A DNA stretch of 64,000 nucleotides, taken from the NCBI GenBank assembly GCA_026419785.1, contig JAODTK010005561.1, forward strand, positions 62,001 to 126,000. The letters are read 5' to 3'. Made by a program: the position numbers and the translations under genes. The notes beneath the pieces were generated by a model that was given only the letters and a program-made list of their open reading frames with translations, made no database searches and was not told the DNA's origin. Each line of letters starts with the position of its first letter. Positions within the stretch are counted from its first letter, which is position 1. Of this stretch, positions 34,566 through 45,564 are shown in pieces. The stretch comes from Sclerodactyla briareus. Lineage: Eukaryota > Echinodermata > Holothuroidea > Dendrochirotida > Sclerodactylidae.

Positions 34566-34870
34566 ATGCTCCTGGTGCTCCTGAATGTGCCCACTGTGGG
34601 CGAACATCACGTGACAGTGCCACACTTGCATGGTCGCCAACCCAAGGACGATGGCGCTTGACCTCACCGACTACGTCATCGAGAGAAAGGCCCCGCCTTC
34701 ACCCCTAGGATGGAACAACAGTAGCCACCGTCCCATCAGACCAGATGAACTAAACAGTGACAAGCTGAGGAAGGGGACGACTACCAGTTCCGGGTAACGA
34801 CCCATCAACAAGGTCCGGAGGAGGGGGCCCCAAGTTCCCCTGTTACCAGTCACCCCTAAGGCACCTTATG
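34566..34870 (+). CDS. FN3 domain exon 27 (type a), frame-broken
   Basis: DAPGAPE, SATLAWSP, DYVIERKA, a TPRW-like block (ACCCCTAGGATGG), a DQ..LN.DKL-like block and YQFRV. At least five indels. The end is TPKAPYG before donor GTAAAT. The acceptor is CAACACCAG. Confidence 0.77.
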
Positions 34871-35198
34871 GTAAATACTAAATCAGATACTAAATATTTG
34901 CTCTTCAGGGGACAAGTGTGGGATAAATCAAACCTAATGGAAGACTAACACACCAGTGTTATATGGTGTATTCCTCCATTTTAGGCACCCTATGATACTA
35001 CCAGGGAAATAGTGTTCACCATTCCAAGCCAAAAGGAAGGTAAGGGGATTAGAATGGGCAGAAGTTGTCACATGGTTCAGCTCCATATTTCAAACTTCCT
35101 TTCAGAAGGTTTATGGAGTTAAATACCTCAAGATCTTCAAAGCTACAAAAGAAAACCAGATGTTATTATTTTTTACCTAATAGTTGTCTTATGTTACA
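34871..35198. other. Intron before the second array
   Basis: AT-rich; nothing recognised before the first FN3 relic at about 35199. Confidence 0.5.
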
Positions 35199-35397
35199 GT
35201 AGTCATTGATGAAAGTTATTACTGACAGCATCAATTATGTAAATGAATTGTATTTTAGAAATTCTTCCTTTTCTTATTAGCCCCTGGAACAGTTATAAAA
35301 CCATTCGTCATGAAGTCAAGATGATAGCGTGAAGCTATCATGGTCACCCTCCAAAAGAGGTTGCAGTTCCTAACATCAAAGAATACATCATATCTAT
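35199..35397 (+). pseudogene. Two FN3 half-exon relics of unit L1
   Basis: Relic 1 (35199-35240) follows TTATGTTACAG and matches the VVDEVTADSVKL block (GTAGTCATTGATGAAAG, then CTGACAGCATCAATTATG). Relic 2 (35281-35397) follows a good acceptor (TTTTCTTATTAG) and covers PG..., through a SW-S-P-like block, to EYIIS. Neither has a donor; relic 2 stops at the pyrimidine tract of the full exon. Confidence 0.6.
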
Positions 35398-35416
35398 TAT
35401 AATACTTCTTTTTTAG

Positions 35417-35709
35417 TTGCCCCTGGGGCCGTTGATAAACCAGTCGTTGATGAAGTACAGCTGACAGTGTCAAGCTATCGTGGTCACCCCCAAAGGAGGA
35501 CCGGCGGTGCTGATATAAAGTTACATCGTGGAAGAAGGACAAGTTCAGTCCACGATGGACCAAAGTTGACAAGGTCCCCTAGACCAGACTGAGATGAACG
35601 GTCCAAGACTGAAGGAAGGAGAGGATAGGACTTTAGAGTCACCCAGGTCAAAAGGCAGGGACGGCAAAGCTAGCCAGCCTGTTCAGCCACAACCAAGTCT
35701 CCATGTATG
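35417..35709 (+). CDS. FN3 exon L1
   Basis: VAPGAVDKPVVDEV, LSWSPPK, DYIVEKKDKFSPRWTKVDKV-type blocks, then RLKEGE and a KAGDGKASQPV-type tail, with about eight indels. The acceptor is CTTTTTTAG and the donor GTAAGA. Confidence 0.83.
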
Positions 35710-36227
35710 GTAAGAAAAACATTCATGCTTTGATACATATTGTTAATTGTATTGATCCACCACAAACTGTCATAGGTAATTGTATAATTCTGATGCCCAC
35801 ACGTTCGTTATTACTGAAAAACAAATTAGAAATGTTCCCTATACAAAATGGCAAAAAAACAGACAAATAAACAGTTCTGGAAAGATACAGTGGTGGACAC
35901 ATCGCATATTACACCATGTTTCATTTGCTTCTTTCTGTATGTTTAGGGACCTTGTACAAACCTGATTTGGCATCTCTCTGCATCTCGATCTGGACTATTC
36001 TAAACAATATACAGAGACTTATAAACAATATGAAGAGACCTATTGAAATTCAGGATATTCCGGACATGGATTGGAGGGCTATTCATTGCCAGAGCACTCT
36101 TGGAATGATTTGTAATCCAAGTGCATAGGGATGCTCAAACGCATATTGATGAGTGGTATCGTGTTTTTTGCAATTAACCGACCCTAAATACAGTGTACCC
36201 CAACAGATTTTTGACTTGCCCTTATAG
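35710..36227. other. Intron part of array unit
   Basis: Array intron sequence shared with the following units (TTCCCTATACAAAATGGC, CTTGTACAAACCTGATTTGG). Confidence 0.5.
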
Positions 36228-36450
36228 TTGACTGTATTGCTGTTAACAAACCAATCATTAAGTCATGGCTGACAGCATTGACTACAGCAAACTGAAATAT
36301 TCTATTAGAATCCATTTTCTTGCTTAGTCGCCCCTAGTATGGTGGATAAACCTGTCATTGATGGTATCACTGCTGACAGTGCGAAGGTATCATGTATGGT
36401 CACATCTGAAAGAGGAAGGGGGGGCTGACATCACAAATTACATCATATTC
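36228..36450 (+). pseudogene. Two FN3 half-exon relics of unit L2
   Basis: Relic 1 (36228-36285, after CCCTTATAG) aligns with the exon start (TTGACTGTATTGCTGTTAAC, then AAACCAATCATTAAGTCATG). Relic 2 (36328-36450, after TTGCTTAG) reads PSMVDKPVIDGITADSAKV, then GADITNYIIFY and a stop. Its AG is kept, unlike units L3-L5. Confidence 0.65.
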
Positions 36451-36474
36451 TATTAATATCTTTCTTTTCTATAG

Positions 36475-36781
36475 TTGCCCCTGTGCAGTTGATAAACCAG
36501 TCGTTGATGAAGTCACAGCTGACAGTGTCAAGCTATCGTGGTCACCCCCGAAGGAAGACGGTGGTGCTGACATCACAGATTACATCGTGGAGAAGAAGGA
36601 CAAGTTCAGTCCACGATGGACCAAAGTTGACAAGGTCCCCTCAGAACCAGACCCCCCCGGAGATAACAGTCCCAAGACTGAAGGAGGGGAGTCATTAATG
36701 CGTTTAGAGTCACCCCTGTCAACAAGGCAGGTGACGGCAAAGCTAGCCAGCCTGTCTCAGCCACACCAAAGTCTCCTTATG
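36475..36781 (+). CDS. FN3 exon L2
   Basis: DKPVVDEVTADSVKLSWSPP, KEDGGADITDYIVEKKDKFS and PRWTKVDKVPSEPD are open. A C/G-run (GACCCCCCCGGAGATAAC) near 36650 and further indels break the remainder, which ends KSPYG before donor GTGAGA. The acceptor is TTTCTATAG. Confidence 0.88.
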
Positions 36782-37271
36782 GTGAGAAGAACATTCATGC
36801 ATCGATACATAATGTTGTATTGATCCAACAAACTGTCATGTTTGTGTCAGGTAATTTGAGAAAATTCTGTATGCCACAAAGTATTCACTAGAAAAACAAA
36901 TGAAACGTTCCCTATACAAAATTGAAAAAAACAGAACAAGACAACAGTTCCTGGAAGATGATAGTGGTGTACTCATGCATATTATACCATGTTTTATTGG
37001 CTTCTTTCTGTTTGTTTAGGGAACTTGTACAAACCTGATTTGGATGCATTCTATTTATATACAAATATGAGAGACCTATTGAGATTCAGGATTTTCATAT
37101 AACCCCTGACATGGATTGAAGGGCTGTCTGTTGTCAGAACACTCTTGGAATGATTTGTAATCCAAGTACATTGGGACACCCAAATTCATTGAATGAGTGC
37201 TATTGTGTTTGTATTTGGATACATTTTAAATAATGTGTAACCCTAAAATTAGTTTTTGACTGGTCCCTTAG
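36782..37271. other. Intron part of array unit
   Basis: Array intron sequence shared between units; nothing else is seen. Confidence 0.5.
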
Positions 37272-37497
37272 TTGACTCTATTGTGGTTGACAAACCAATC
37301 ATTCATTAAGTCTTGCCTGACAGCATCGACGCAGAGAAAAAAAAAAAATCTTTTAGATTATTTCCTTTGCCTTGTCACCCCTGGTATGGTGGATAAACCT
37401 GTCATTGATGATACCACTGCTGACAGTGTGAAGGTACCATGCATGGTCACATCTGAAAGAGGAAGGGGGTGCTGACATCACAAATTCCATCATATTC
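37272..37497 (+). pseudogene. Two FN3 half-exon relics of unit L3
   Basis: Relic 1 (37272-37332, after CCTTAG) and relic 2 (37376-37497). Relic 2 reads PGMVDKPVIDDTTADSVKVP, then GADITNSIIFY and a stop. Its acceptor AG has become AC (CCTTGTCACCCCTGG). Confidence 0.65.
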
Positions 37498-37521
37498 TAT
37501 TAATATCTTTCTTTTCTATAG

Positions 37522-37821
37522 TTGCCCCTGGTGCAGTTGATAAACCAGTTGTTGATGAAGTCACAGCTAACAGCGTCAAGCTATCGTGGTCACCCCCGAA
37601 GGAAGACGGTGGTGCTGACATCACAGATTACATCGTGGAGAAGAAGGACAAGTTCAGTCCACGATGGACCAAAGTTGACAAAGTCCCCTCAGTCAGGACT
37701 GAGATAACGGTCCCAAGACTGAAAGAAGGGGAGGAATATGAGTTTAGAGTCACCCCGGTCAACAAGGCAGGTGACGGCAAAGCTAGCCAGCCTGTCTCAG
37801 CCACACCAAAGTCTCCTTATG
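37522..37821 (+). CDS. FN3 exon L3, intact
   Basis: A clean 300 bp, 100-codon exon: VAPGAVDKPVVDEVTANSVK, LSWSPPKEDGGADITDYIVE, KKDKFSPRWTKVDKVPS, EITVPRLKEGEEYEFRVTPV, NKAGDGKASQPVSATPKSPY. The acceptor is TTTCTATAG, the donor GTAAGA, phase 1-1. It is the reference copy for this array and the best model of a type-a FN3. Confidence 0.94.
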
Positions 37822-38344
37822 GTAAGAAGAACATTCATGCTTTGATACATATGTTAATGTATTGATCCACACAAACTGTATAGGTAATTTGATATAATTT
37901 CTGTATGCCACAAGTTATTCACTAGAAGAACAAATGAAAATGTTCCCTATACAAAATGGAAAAAAAAAAAAACAGAACAAACCAACAGTTCTGGAAGATT
38001 AGTGGGTACACATCGCATAGTACACCATGTTTTCATTGCTCGTTCTGTATGTTTAGGGACCTTGTACAAACCTGATTTGGCATCCCTCTTCTTGCATCGC
38101 ATCTGGACATATTCTAAAACAATATGAAGAGACCTATAAAACCAATATAAAAGACCTATTGATATTCAGGAGTTCCCGACATGGATTGACGGTCTATTCA
38201 TTGCCAGAGCACTCTTGGAATGAGTTGTAATCCAAGTGCATAGGGATGCTCAAACGCATATTGATGAGTGGTATCATGTTTGCAATTACATACATCTGAA
38301 ATACAGTGTAACCCTAAAATTAGTTTTTGACTTGGTCTTAATAG
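37822..38344. other. Intron part of array unit
   Basis: Array intron, near-identical to that of the next unit; includes an A-run at 37960-37971. Confidence 0.5.
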
Positions 38345-38570
38345 TTGACTGTATTGCAGTTACAAACCAATCATTGATTAAGTCTTGCCTGACAGCATTG
38401 ACTGCATAGAAAAAAAAATCTTTTAGATTATTTCCTTTGCCTTGTCACCCCTGGTATGGTGGATAAACCTGTCATTGATGGATACCACTGCTGACAGTGT
38501 GAAGGTATCATGTATGGTCACATCTGAGAAAGGAAGGGGGTGCTGAGATCACAAATTACATCATATTCTA
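38345..38570 (+). pseudogene. Two FN3 half-exon relics of unit L4
   Basis: Relic 1 from 38345 (after TTAATAG) and relic 2 from 38446 (VDKPVID, then ADSVKVSCMVTSEK, GAEITNYIIFY and a stop). The relic 2 acceptor AG is lost, as in L3 and L5. Confidence 0.65.
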
Positions 38571-38592
38571 TTAATATCTTTCTTTTCTATAG

Positions 38593-38890
38593 TTGCCCCT
38601 GGTGCAGTTGATAAACCAGTTGTTGATGAAGTCACAGCTAACAGCGTCAAGCTATCGTGGTCACCCCCGAAGGAAGACGGTGGTGCTGATATCACAGATT
38701 ACATCGTGGAAAAGAAGGACAAGTTCAGTCCACGATGGACCAAAGTTGACAAGGTCCCCTCAGACCAGACTGAGATAACGGTCCAAGACTGAAAGAAGGG
38801 GAGGAATATGAGTTTAGAGTCACCCCGGTCAACAAGGCAGGTGACGGCAAAGTAGCCAGCCTGTCTCAGCCACACCAAAGTCTCCTTATG
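38593..38890 (+). CDS. FN3 exon L4
   Basis: Open from VAPGAVDKPVVDEV to KVDKVPSDQTEITV, then one missing C (ACGGTCCAAGAC) and one missing base near 38852. The acceptor is TTTCTATAG and the donor GTAAGA. Almost identical to L3. Confidence 0.9.
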
Positions 38891-39408
38891 GTAAGAAGAA
38901 CATTCATGCTTTGATACATATGTTAATGTATTGATCCACACAAAACAGGTCATAGGTAATTTGATATAATTTCTGTATGCCACAAGTTATTCACTAGAAG
39001 AACAAATGAAAATGTTCCCTATACAAAATGGAAAAAAAACAGAACAACAACAGTTCTGAAGATACAGGGTTTGTACACATGCATATTACCCCATGGTTTC
39101 ATTTGCTTTTTTGTATGTTTAGGACCTTGTACAAACCTGATTTGGCATCCCTCTTCACCTCATCTGGACATATTCTAAAACAATATGAAGAGACCTATAA
39201 AACAAGATAAAAGAGACCTAGTGATATTCCAGGATATTTCAGACAATGATTGAAGGTCTATTCATTGCCAGAGCACTCTTGGAATGAGTTGTAATCCAAG
39301 TGCATAGGGATGCTCAAACGCATATTGATGAGTGGTATCATGTTTGCAATTACATACATCTGAAATACAGTGTAACCCTAAAATTAGTTTTTGACTTGGT
39401 CTTAATAG
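38891..39408. other. Intron part of array unit
   Basis: Array intron, close copy of its neighbours; nothing else is seen. Confidence 0.5.
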
Positions 39409-39645
39409 TTGACTGTATTGCCAATTCCCCAACGGTACCAAACCAATCATTGATTAAGTCTTGCCGACCGCATGACTGCCAGAGAAAAAAAAATCTTTTA
39501 GATTATTTCCTTTGCCTTGTCACCCCTGGTATGGTGGATAAACCTGTCATTGATGGATACCACTGCTGACAGTGTGAAGGTATCATGTATGGTCACATCT
39601 GAGAAAGGAAGGGGGTGCTGAGATCACAAATTACATCATATTCTA
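39409..39645 (+). pseudogene. Two FN3 half-exon relics of unit L5
   Basis: Relic 1 from 39409 and relic 2 from 39523, close copies of the L4 relics, with the same AG-to-AC change and the same terminal stop. Confidence 0.64.
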
Positions 39646-39667
39646 TTAATATCTTTCTTTTCTATAG

Positions 39668-39966
39668 TTGCCCCTGGTGCAGTTGATAAACCAGTTGTTG
39701 ATGAAGTCACAGCTAACAGCGTCAAGCTATCGTGGTCACCCCCGAAGGAAGACGGTGGTGCTGATATCACAGATTACATCGTGGAAAAGAAGGACAAGTT
39801 CAGTCCACGATGGACCAAAGTGACAAGGTCCCCTCAGACCAGACTGAGATAACGGTCCCAAGACTGAAGGAAGGGAGGATTATGAGTTTAGAGTCACCCC
39901 GGTCAACAAGGCAGGTGACGGCAAAGCTAGCCAGGCCTGTCTCAGCCACACCAAAGTCTCCTTATG
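39668..39966 (+). CDS. FN3 exon L5
   Basis: Same sequence as L3 and L4 up to KFSPRWTK, then a missing T near 39821 and two further indels (near 39880 and 39932). The acceptor is TTTCTATAG; the donor GTGAGA and the intron after it differ from the earlier units. Confidence 0.88.
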
Positions 39967-40267
39967 GTGAGATGATCATTTATGTCTTGTGCAATTTGGA
40001 AAAATCTACTTCCTAACTGTAATAATTTGAATTGAGTATGATAATTCTTAAAAGCTGCTTGCAGTACTTTCCATAGGTTGAAAATTTTACGAATTACTTG
40101 TTTCTTGGAAAATTGCTACATATGAATAAGAAATTATCGTAAAATCGATATTTTCCTTCTTCGCACGATATTGGATATCATTTCAAAGTCAATGATTAAA
40201 AGGGTCCTGACGGGTAATGGTGATCCTGGACATCAACTATTATAATCTTAATTTAATCTTTGGTCCC
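39967..40267. other. Intron
   Basis: AT-rich, not matching the other array introns. Confidence 0.5.
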
Positions 40268-40525
40268 AGTTGTACTATGGGGACTGGTAATCAGTATGAT
40301 GAATTTATAACTGACAGCATCAGGCTCTCTTAGTCATCTCTGAAGGAGCGAGGGTTGGTGCTTACATCACAGATTACATAATGATCCAATAATAGTTTAT
40401 TATCTCCCGGTCTTCGATTGCAGTTGTCAAAAAACCACTTGTGGATGTCTTCATGATGAGCATAGGCGATATTAGTCACCTCCAAAGTAGGACAGTGGTT
40501 CTGACAACAAGATGACACCATTTTA
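40268..40525 (+). pseudogene. Two FN3 half-exon relics of unit L6, most diverged
   Basis: Relic 1 (40268-40380, after TTGGTCCCAG) keeps ATAACTGACAGCATCAGGCT and CTTACATCACAGATTACATA. Relic 2 (40424-40525, after CGATTGCAG) keeps AAACCACTTGTGGATG and ATTAGTCACCTCCAAAG. Both are older than the relics in L2-L5 by their divergence. Confidence 0.55.
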
Positions 40526-40549
40526 TATTACTACCTTCCTTTTCTCTAG

Positions 40550-40852
40550 TTGCCCCTGGGGCAGTTGAGAACCTGTCGTTGATGAAGTCACAGCTGACAG
40601 TGTCAAGCTATCTTGGTCACCCCCGAAGGAGGACGGTGGTGCTGAAATCACAGATTACATCGTGGAGAAGAAGGACAAGTTCAGTCCACGGTGGACCAAA
40701 CTTGACAAAGTTCCCTCCGACCAAACAGAGATAACAGTTCCCAGACTCAAGGGAAGGGAAGAATATGACTTGTAGAGTACCCTGCAACCAAGCCGGGGAG
40801 GGGAAAGCTACAGCCTGCCCTGTCTCAGAAGCCACACCAAAGTCTCCTTATG
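40550..40852 (+). CDS. FN3 exon L6
   Basis: LSWSPPKEDGGAEITDYIVE, KKDKFSPRWTKLDKVPSDQT and EITVPRLK are open; indels near 40570, 40750 and 40825 break the ends. The acceptor is TTTCTCTAG and the donor GTGAGT. Confidence 0.87.
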
Positions 40853-41563
40853 GTGAGTTCTCAAAGATGAATTCCTTTGATCCGCACTCTCATACCTACA
40901 TCATGCCTACCCTCCCCCCCCCCCCCTCATCTAGCCTTCTAGTCCCATTCTGTGATTTTAAATAGAATGGGGTTTTTTAACAATGGCGGCATTGCATTTA
41001 TAACTACTGTTTTCAACTATATTGGCAGTGAAAGTAAATTAACTAAAATAATAGGGGCAATCTGTTAGTCTTGCTCATTTTCATAACTTTCTGTTTGGAA
41101 ACTTGAATGACTGAGGGTGTTCATAATTTTCATTCTGTGTGGAGAAGGCATCCAAGATTTCATTTGTTTCTCTTAATGCTAACACAATTCAGAGTATCAT
41201 TCCTATATGTATCATTATGAGACTCAGTAATGTGATAGTAATTGTGGACATATGGTACAGTCTGCAGGTTAGAATAGTGTCCTTGTTGCCAGGGTTATTT
41301 CCATGTTGCCAGGGTTTATTCCTTGTTGCCAGGGTTTATTTCCATGTTGAGTTTAGAGAAAAATTGAATCCTGCTTTAGTGGAGCTCCACTTGGAAAGTG
41401 GGAAAAAGTGCCTGGTTCTCAGCTGAGAAAAGGGTGTGTCTGCCATTAGTTAACATCAAATATTATTCAATCCGTGACTAAATAACAACGATGGTTATAA
41501 GAATAACCTAATCTTCAAATGTCACAGTAGCATTAGACCCATTACCTTCTTCAACATTATCAG
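40853..41563. other. Intron with a short tandem repeat
   Basis: TGTTGCCAGGGTTTATT-type words occur three times at 41284-41346 (unit about 20-25 bp); a C-run lies at 40914-40926. No domain is seen. Confidence 0.5.
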
Positions 41564-41863
41564 TGGCTCCTGGCCCCATGGAACAGCCCACAGTCGAGAG
41601 GACCACTGCTGACAGCGTGGACCTCTCATGGTCACCGCCCGATGACGATGGTGGCTCTGAGATCACTGACTTCATTGTTGAGAAAAAAGAGAAGTTCAGT
41701 TCCAGGTGGACATCCGTGGCTACGGTACCAGGGAACCAGACCCAGCTCCTGATCAAGAATCTGAAAGAAGGTGATGAGTACCAGTTCAGAGTGACCCCTG
41801 TCAACAAGGGTGGCGAAGGAAGACCTAGCTCTCCCGTCACGGCTACTCCAAAAGCACCTTATG
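41564..41863 (+). CDS. FN3 domain exon 34 (type a), intact
   Basis: A clean 300 bp exon: [100 protein letters not shown]. The acceptor is AACATTATCAG and the donor GTATGA. Phase 1-1. Confidence 0.94.
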
Positions 41864-42492
41864 GTATGACTCTTTCTCACTTCGATACATTCTAAAATTT
41901 TATAGTCGTTGTGCAATATCCAAGGGCTGTCTCCATGAACGTTTACAGAAGTATTCATGATTCACACACATTTTGTAGTAGTCTAATGAGTGTGAACAGT
42001 TGATATTTTGTGTTGCCAAGTGCCACACTCATTATTACAAAGGAACATACCCATTAATTTATCATGCTTAGGACAAAACCTTGATTATATGTTGTTTTTT
42101 TTGGGGGGGGGGCAAAGTAACAATTGGAAGAATATGCATTGCCCGAAACCTGATTTACATTCAAAAAAATGAACAAAATTAGGCTGTGCATTATTTCATG
42201 AATACCACTATCTGTGTGTTACACAACATGATTTAGACTTGAGCAAATACTTGCACAATTTCGTTCGCTCGCGGAGACGACCCCAGGTTGCATGCCCGTA
42301 ATCTATCAAATGAAAACTAACTAACTTGAAGAGGTACAGACGTTCTGCACCTGCACTTATGGTGATATTTGAACTGAAAGGAACCAAGTTTATATGTCCT
42401 TCTGCAAAGTTGTCTCCTATATCATTCCAAATGAGAGTTCATGTGGTAAACGATTTGTTTCAATCCATGATGCTCTTGCTTCCTCCATACAG
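41864..42492. other. Intron
   Basis: AT-rich, with a T/G-run at 42093-42112. No domain is seen. Confidence 0.5.
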
Positions 42493-42791
42493 TTAAACCT
42501 GGTGCTCCCGATAAACCAGTGGCAGAAGACATCACTGCCGATTCTGCAACCCTGAGATGGTCCCCGCCGAAAGATGATGGCGGTTCTGAGATCACCGATC
42601 CATCATCGAGAATAAGGACCCGATTCACACCGATGTGTACACCGTCATGAGGTCCATCGGATATCCGACAGAGCTGACTGTGAAGAGTTTGAAGGAAGGA
42701 GATGACTACCAGTTTAGGGTGACGCCCAAGAACAGAGCAGGTGTCGGCAAGCCAAGTCCTGACGTGACTGTCACCCCGAAAGCTCCATACA
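42493..42791 (+). CDS. FN3 domain exon 35 (type a)
   Basis: [35 protein letters not shown], then indels in [51 protein letters not shown]. The RW of strand C' is disturbed (CCGATGTGTACACC). The acceptor is CTCCATACAG and the donor GTGAGT. Confidence 0.88.
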
Positions 42792-43521
42792 GTGAGTCTT
42801 TGGGCATTTCCTTATATGACTAGCAGCGATGATTGCCTTCTAATTCTTCTGATACCTTCCTGCCTCAATCCAAAATAATACTAATAGAGAGTCAGGATCA
42901 TAAACTTGTTCATCCTTCCCGAGCCTGAGTTGTACCTAATCTCCTCACAGGTCCAGACTTTGTAGCTAATACAGCCCTAGTTGTACCTCTCAATCCACAG
43001 GTCCTTGCAAAATCAAGCCGAGGTGAGCGATAGAGATGAAGAGAAAAACCAGAAAGACAGATGAGGGGGCTGTGGGCCATCAGCACCCACACTTTAGCTC
43101 TTCTTGGCATTTTAAGCTACCCTGAACTGGGAAATGGGCTGCCTCAAACTGTGAAAAAATCATTGGGTGTCCTGGGTCGCACTTTCCACTTTGAATTCAG
43201 CTCTGTCATCTCACACAACCATTGTAGGTACTGCTGTTCCACATTGACTGTGAAAATTCTTTCATACTGTGTGGTTGTAGTAGGAAACTGATCTTCCGCA
43301 AATCACCAGTGACATGTTGTTACAATTGTTACAAGAGAAAGGGACGAAAAAATTTATAGATATAGGTTCAAGATTCCACAATGTATGTTTCATGAAATTA
43401 GGGTATGGCTTCCTAAATTATAGAGCCATTGTCCAGCCGTCTAACAGCATCATAACCATTAATCGCACGTATGTGTAAGATGGTGGACAATGAATATCTG
43501 AACAACACTATTTTTATTCAG
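42792..43521. other. Intron
   Basis: Nothing recognised. Confidence 0.5.
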
Positions 43522-43828
43522 AAACGCCCCCCCCGGTGCACCCGAAGCGCCTACAGTGGAGAATGTCACCGAGACTGGGGGAACCCTGAAGTGGTCACCC
43601 CCTAAAGATGATGGAGGCTCACCTATCACCGATTACGTCGTTGAGAAGAAGGACCGCTTCAGCCCTCGGTGGACCACGATTGATGAGGTGGTCCCGGCTG
43701 ATCAGACGGAGCTCACTGTCACCAAACTCAAGAAGGGGATGAGTACCAGTTCAGGGTGATACCAAAGAACAAGGCTGGCCTTGGCAAGCCAAGCGATGAT
43801 ACATCATTCACTGCCAAGTCCCCTTACA
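43522..43828 (+). CDS. FN3 domain exon 36 (type a)
   Basis: [60 protein letters not shown] and LTVTKLK are open; a lost base near 43735 precedes EYQFRVIPKNKAGLGKPSDD. A C-run at 43526-43534 blurs the start. The acceptor is TTTATTCAG and the donor GTGAGT. Confidence 0.88.
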
Positions 43829-44480
43829 GTGAGTTATTTTGAATAGTATGCTGTTATTAAAAATGATCCACTGGATAGTAAATATGTAGATTAGGTGAGT
43901 TGTTTTCATTTAACAAAACATGATCGGTACTCATCAAATGCTGTATCAGATTTAAAATGATGCTTGCTCTACCAACTGGTCACTTCCTTGTAATGGGCTG
44001 GTGATAACCTTACTACTGGTGGAATTTGTGAATGAGATCGAAACCAGTAAAACTCATATTCATTCTTTGGGCAAATTTCTGGAGAAAAAAAAAATCATCG
44101 GAATGACTGGGTGGGTAGAGAAGATGGATCAGCGAGGTGGTTCATCCCCATTGCTCTCCTATACCCAGATGCTAGATTAGGAAATGTGAGGAACTATGAT
44201 TAGTGATGGATTAGATGAGTGGGAACTGGTTCCTATGATCAAGGTAATATTCATGAAGCACTCTGAAATGACAGAGACAAATAATTTCGCATTACATAAA
44301 CTCTGAATAATACTAAAGAGTGACCAATTGGAACACTATAATACTATTCTTGAGAAACAACGGAACCAAGAGGAAGAGTGTATGTAATCATGTTAATTTG
44401 CTGTTTACCATTGTCTAATTACCTAGTCACCATAAATGAAGATGACAATGCAATATCTAACAATCCTTTTTTTTTTCAAG
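43829..44480. other. Intron
   Basis: Nothing recognised. Confidence 0.5.
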
Positions 44481-44782
44481 GTGTCCCCGATGCTCCAGGT
44501 ACCCCTGAACCAAGCGACAGGTCGCCAACCTACATCACCCTCGCCTGGACCCCACCAGCCAATGACGGTGGGTCGCCAGTCACAGGGTACATCCTTGAGA
44601 CCAAGGGCCGTTTCACCACCCGGTGGACACGGTCACCAGGGAGGAGGTCATAGAGAAAACCTTTAAAGTGACAAACGTCAAGGAGAATGAGGAATACCAG
44701 TACCGAGTCATTGCCATCAATAAGAAGGGAGAGAGTGAACCAAGCAAGCCTTCTGGGGTCATCAAGGCTTCATTTACTTTTG
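44481..44782 (+). CDS. FN3 domain exon 37 (type b)
   Basis: GVPDAPGTPEPSDRSPTYIT, LAWTPPANDGGSPVTGYILE, TKGRFTTRWT, then a frame change near 44630, VTREEVIEKTFKVTNVKENE, EYQYRVIAINKKGESEPSKP and SGVIKASFTFG. The acceptor is TTTTTTCAAG and the donor GTGAGG. Closest relative: the exon at 32691. Confidence 0.89.
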
Positions 44783-45259
44783 GTGAGGGAAAATATAGAC
44801 ATAATAATGCTGATAACATTTTTACATCAACTCCTCTTCAGTGAGAAGGATTATCCCTTCAATCTCATGCATGTCAAATATAATGGGGCACCATGACGAC
44901 AAACCTGTGGTTGAGGGTACCCTTTGACAGACAATAGCAATGTTGGTGGAAAACATTGGGACGCTCTCCCCTCTCCCCCCTCCTTCACATTCCAGGCACA
45001 CCCAATAGGCATATCATATTTCTTCTGGAACTATTAGTAACCAACGAAGGGTGACTTCCAAGTCTGCAGCCTTGTCAGACCTTGCATAGGTTCAATTTCT
45101 TACCATGGGCGTAAGATAATTTGGCTTCTTTTTTTTTTCTTTCAACATTACTAGCAGACTTACAACATTGAATACTGTCAGTACTCTCTTCTCAGCTATT
45201 TCTAAAGTGACAGATTAGTGAAGCGTCATCTATACTTCTTTGTATTCATCAAATTACAG
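44783..45259. other. Intron, possible FN3 relic
   Basis: GGGGCACCATGACGACAAAC, then CTGTGGTTGAGGGTACC, near 44884 weakly resembles the GAP.DKPVVE.. start of a type-a FN3; not secure. T-run at 45129. Confidence 0.35.
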
Positions 45260-45564
45260 AGGCCCCTGGTGCCCCTTCAACACCATGAGCAGTGACTAAC
45301 AGAGACAAGTGTTACGCTCAACTGGACTCCTCCATTATCGGATGGGGGCTCACCAATAACAGAGTATGCCGTTGAGAAGAAGGATCGGTTCGGTACCCGA
45401 TGGTCCCCTGCTGGAGACGTCCCGGGAGATGTCACAGAATTTATCGTGAAGGGTCTGAAAGAAGGCGATGGCGATGAATATCAGTTGAGGTCTTGGTACC
45501 TAAAAACAAGGCCGGGCAAGGAAAACCCAGCTCTCCACTGGCTGTTACACCAAAATCTCCATTA
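45260..45564 (+). CDS. FN3 domain exon 38 (type a)
   Basis: EAPGAPSTP, an L-N-W-T-P-P-like block, DGGSPITEYAVEKKDRFGTR, WSPAGDVPGDVTEFIVKGLK, a duplicated GDGDEYQ (GGCGATGGCGATGAA), PKNKAGQGKPSSPLAVTPKS. Indels lie near 45290, 45490 and at the donor (ATTAGTAGGT). The acceptor is AAATTACAG. Confidence 0.85.

Larger units (their letters stand above)
35199..40852 (+). repeat. Second FN3 array: six units of about 0.9-1.07 kb, each with two relics and one full exon
   Basis: Full FN3 exons start at 35417, 36475, 37522, 38593, 39668 and 40550 (spacings 1058, 1047, 1071, 1075 and 882). Introns of the first five units are also alike (TTCCCTATACAAAATGG, CCTTGTACAAACCTGATTTG, GCACTCTTGGAATGA), so whole units were duplicated. 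Ahead of each full exon are two truncated FN3 relics. Units 3 to 5 are the most alike. Confidence 0.92.

Noticed and set aside
41284-41346. Short TGTTGCCAGGGTTTATT repeat as a regulatory array
   Set aside because: Only three copies and no supporting context; listed as a simple repeat within the intron.
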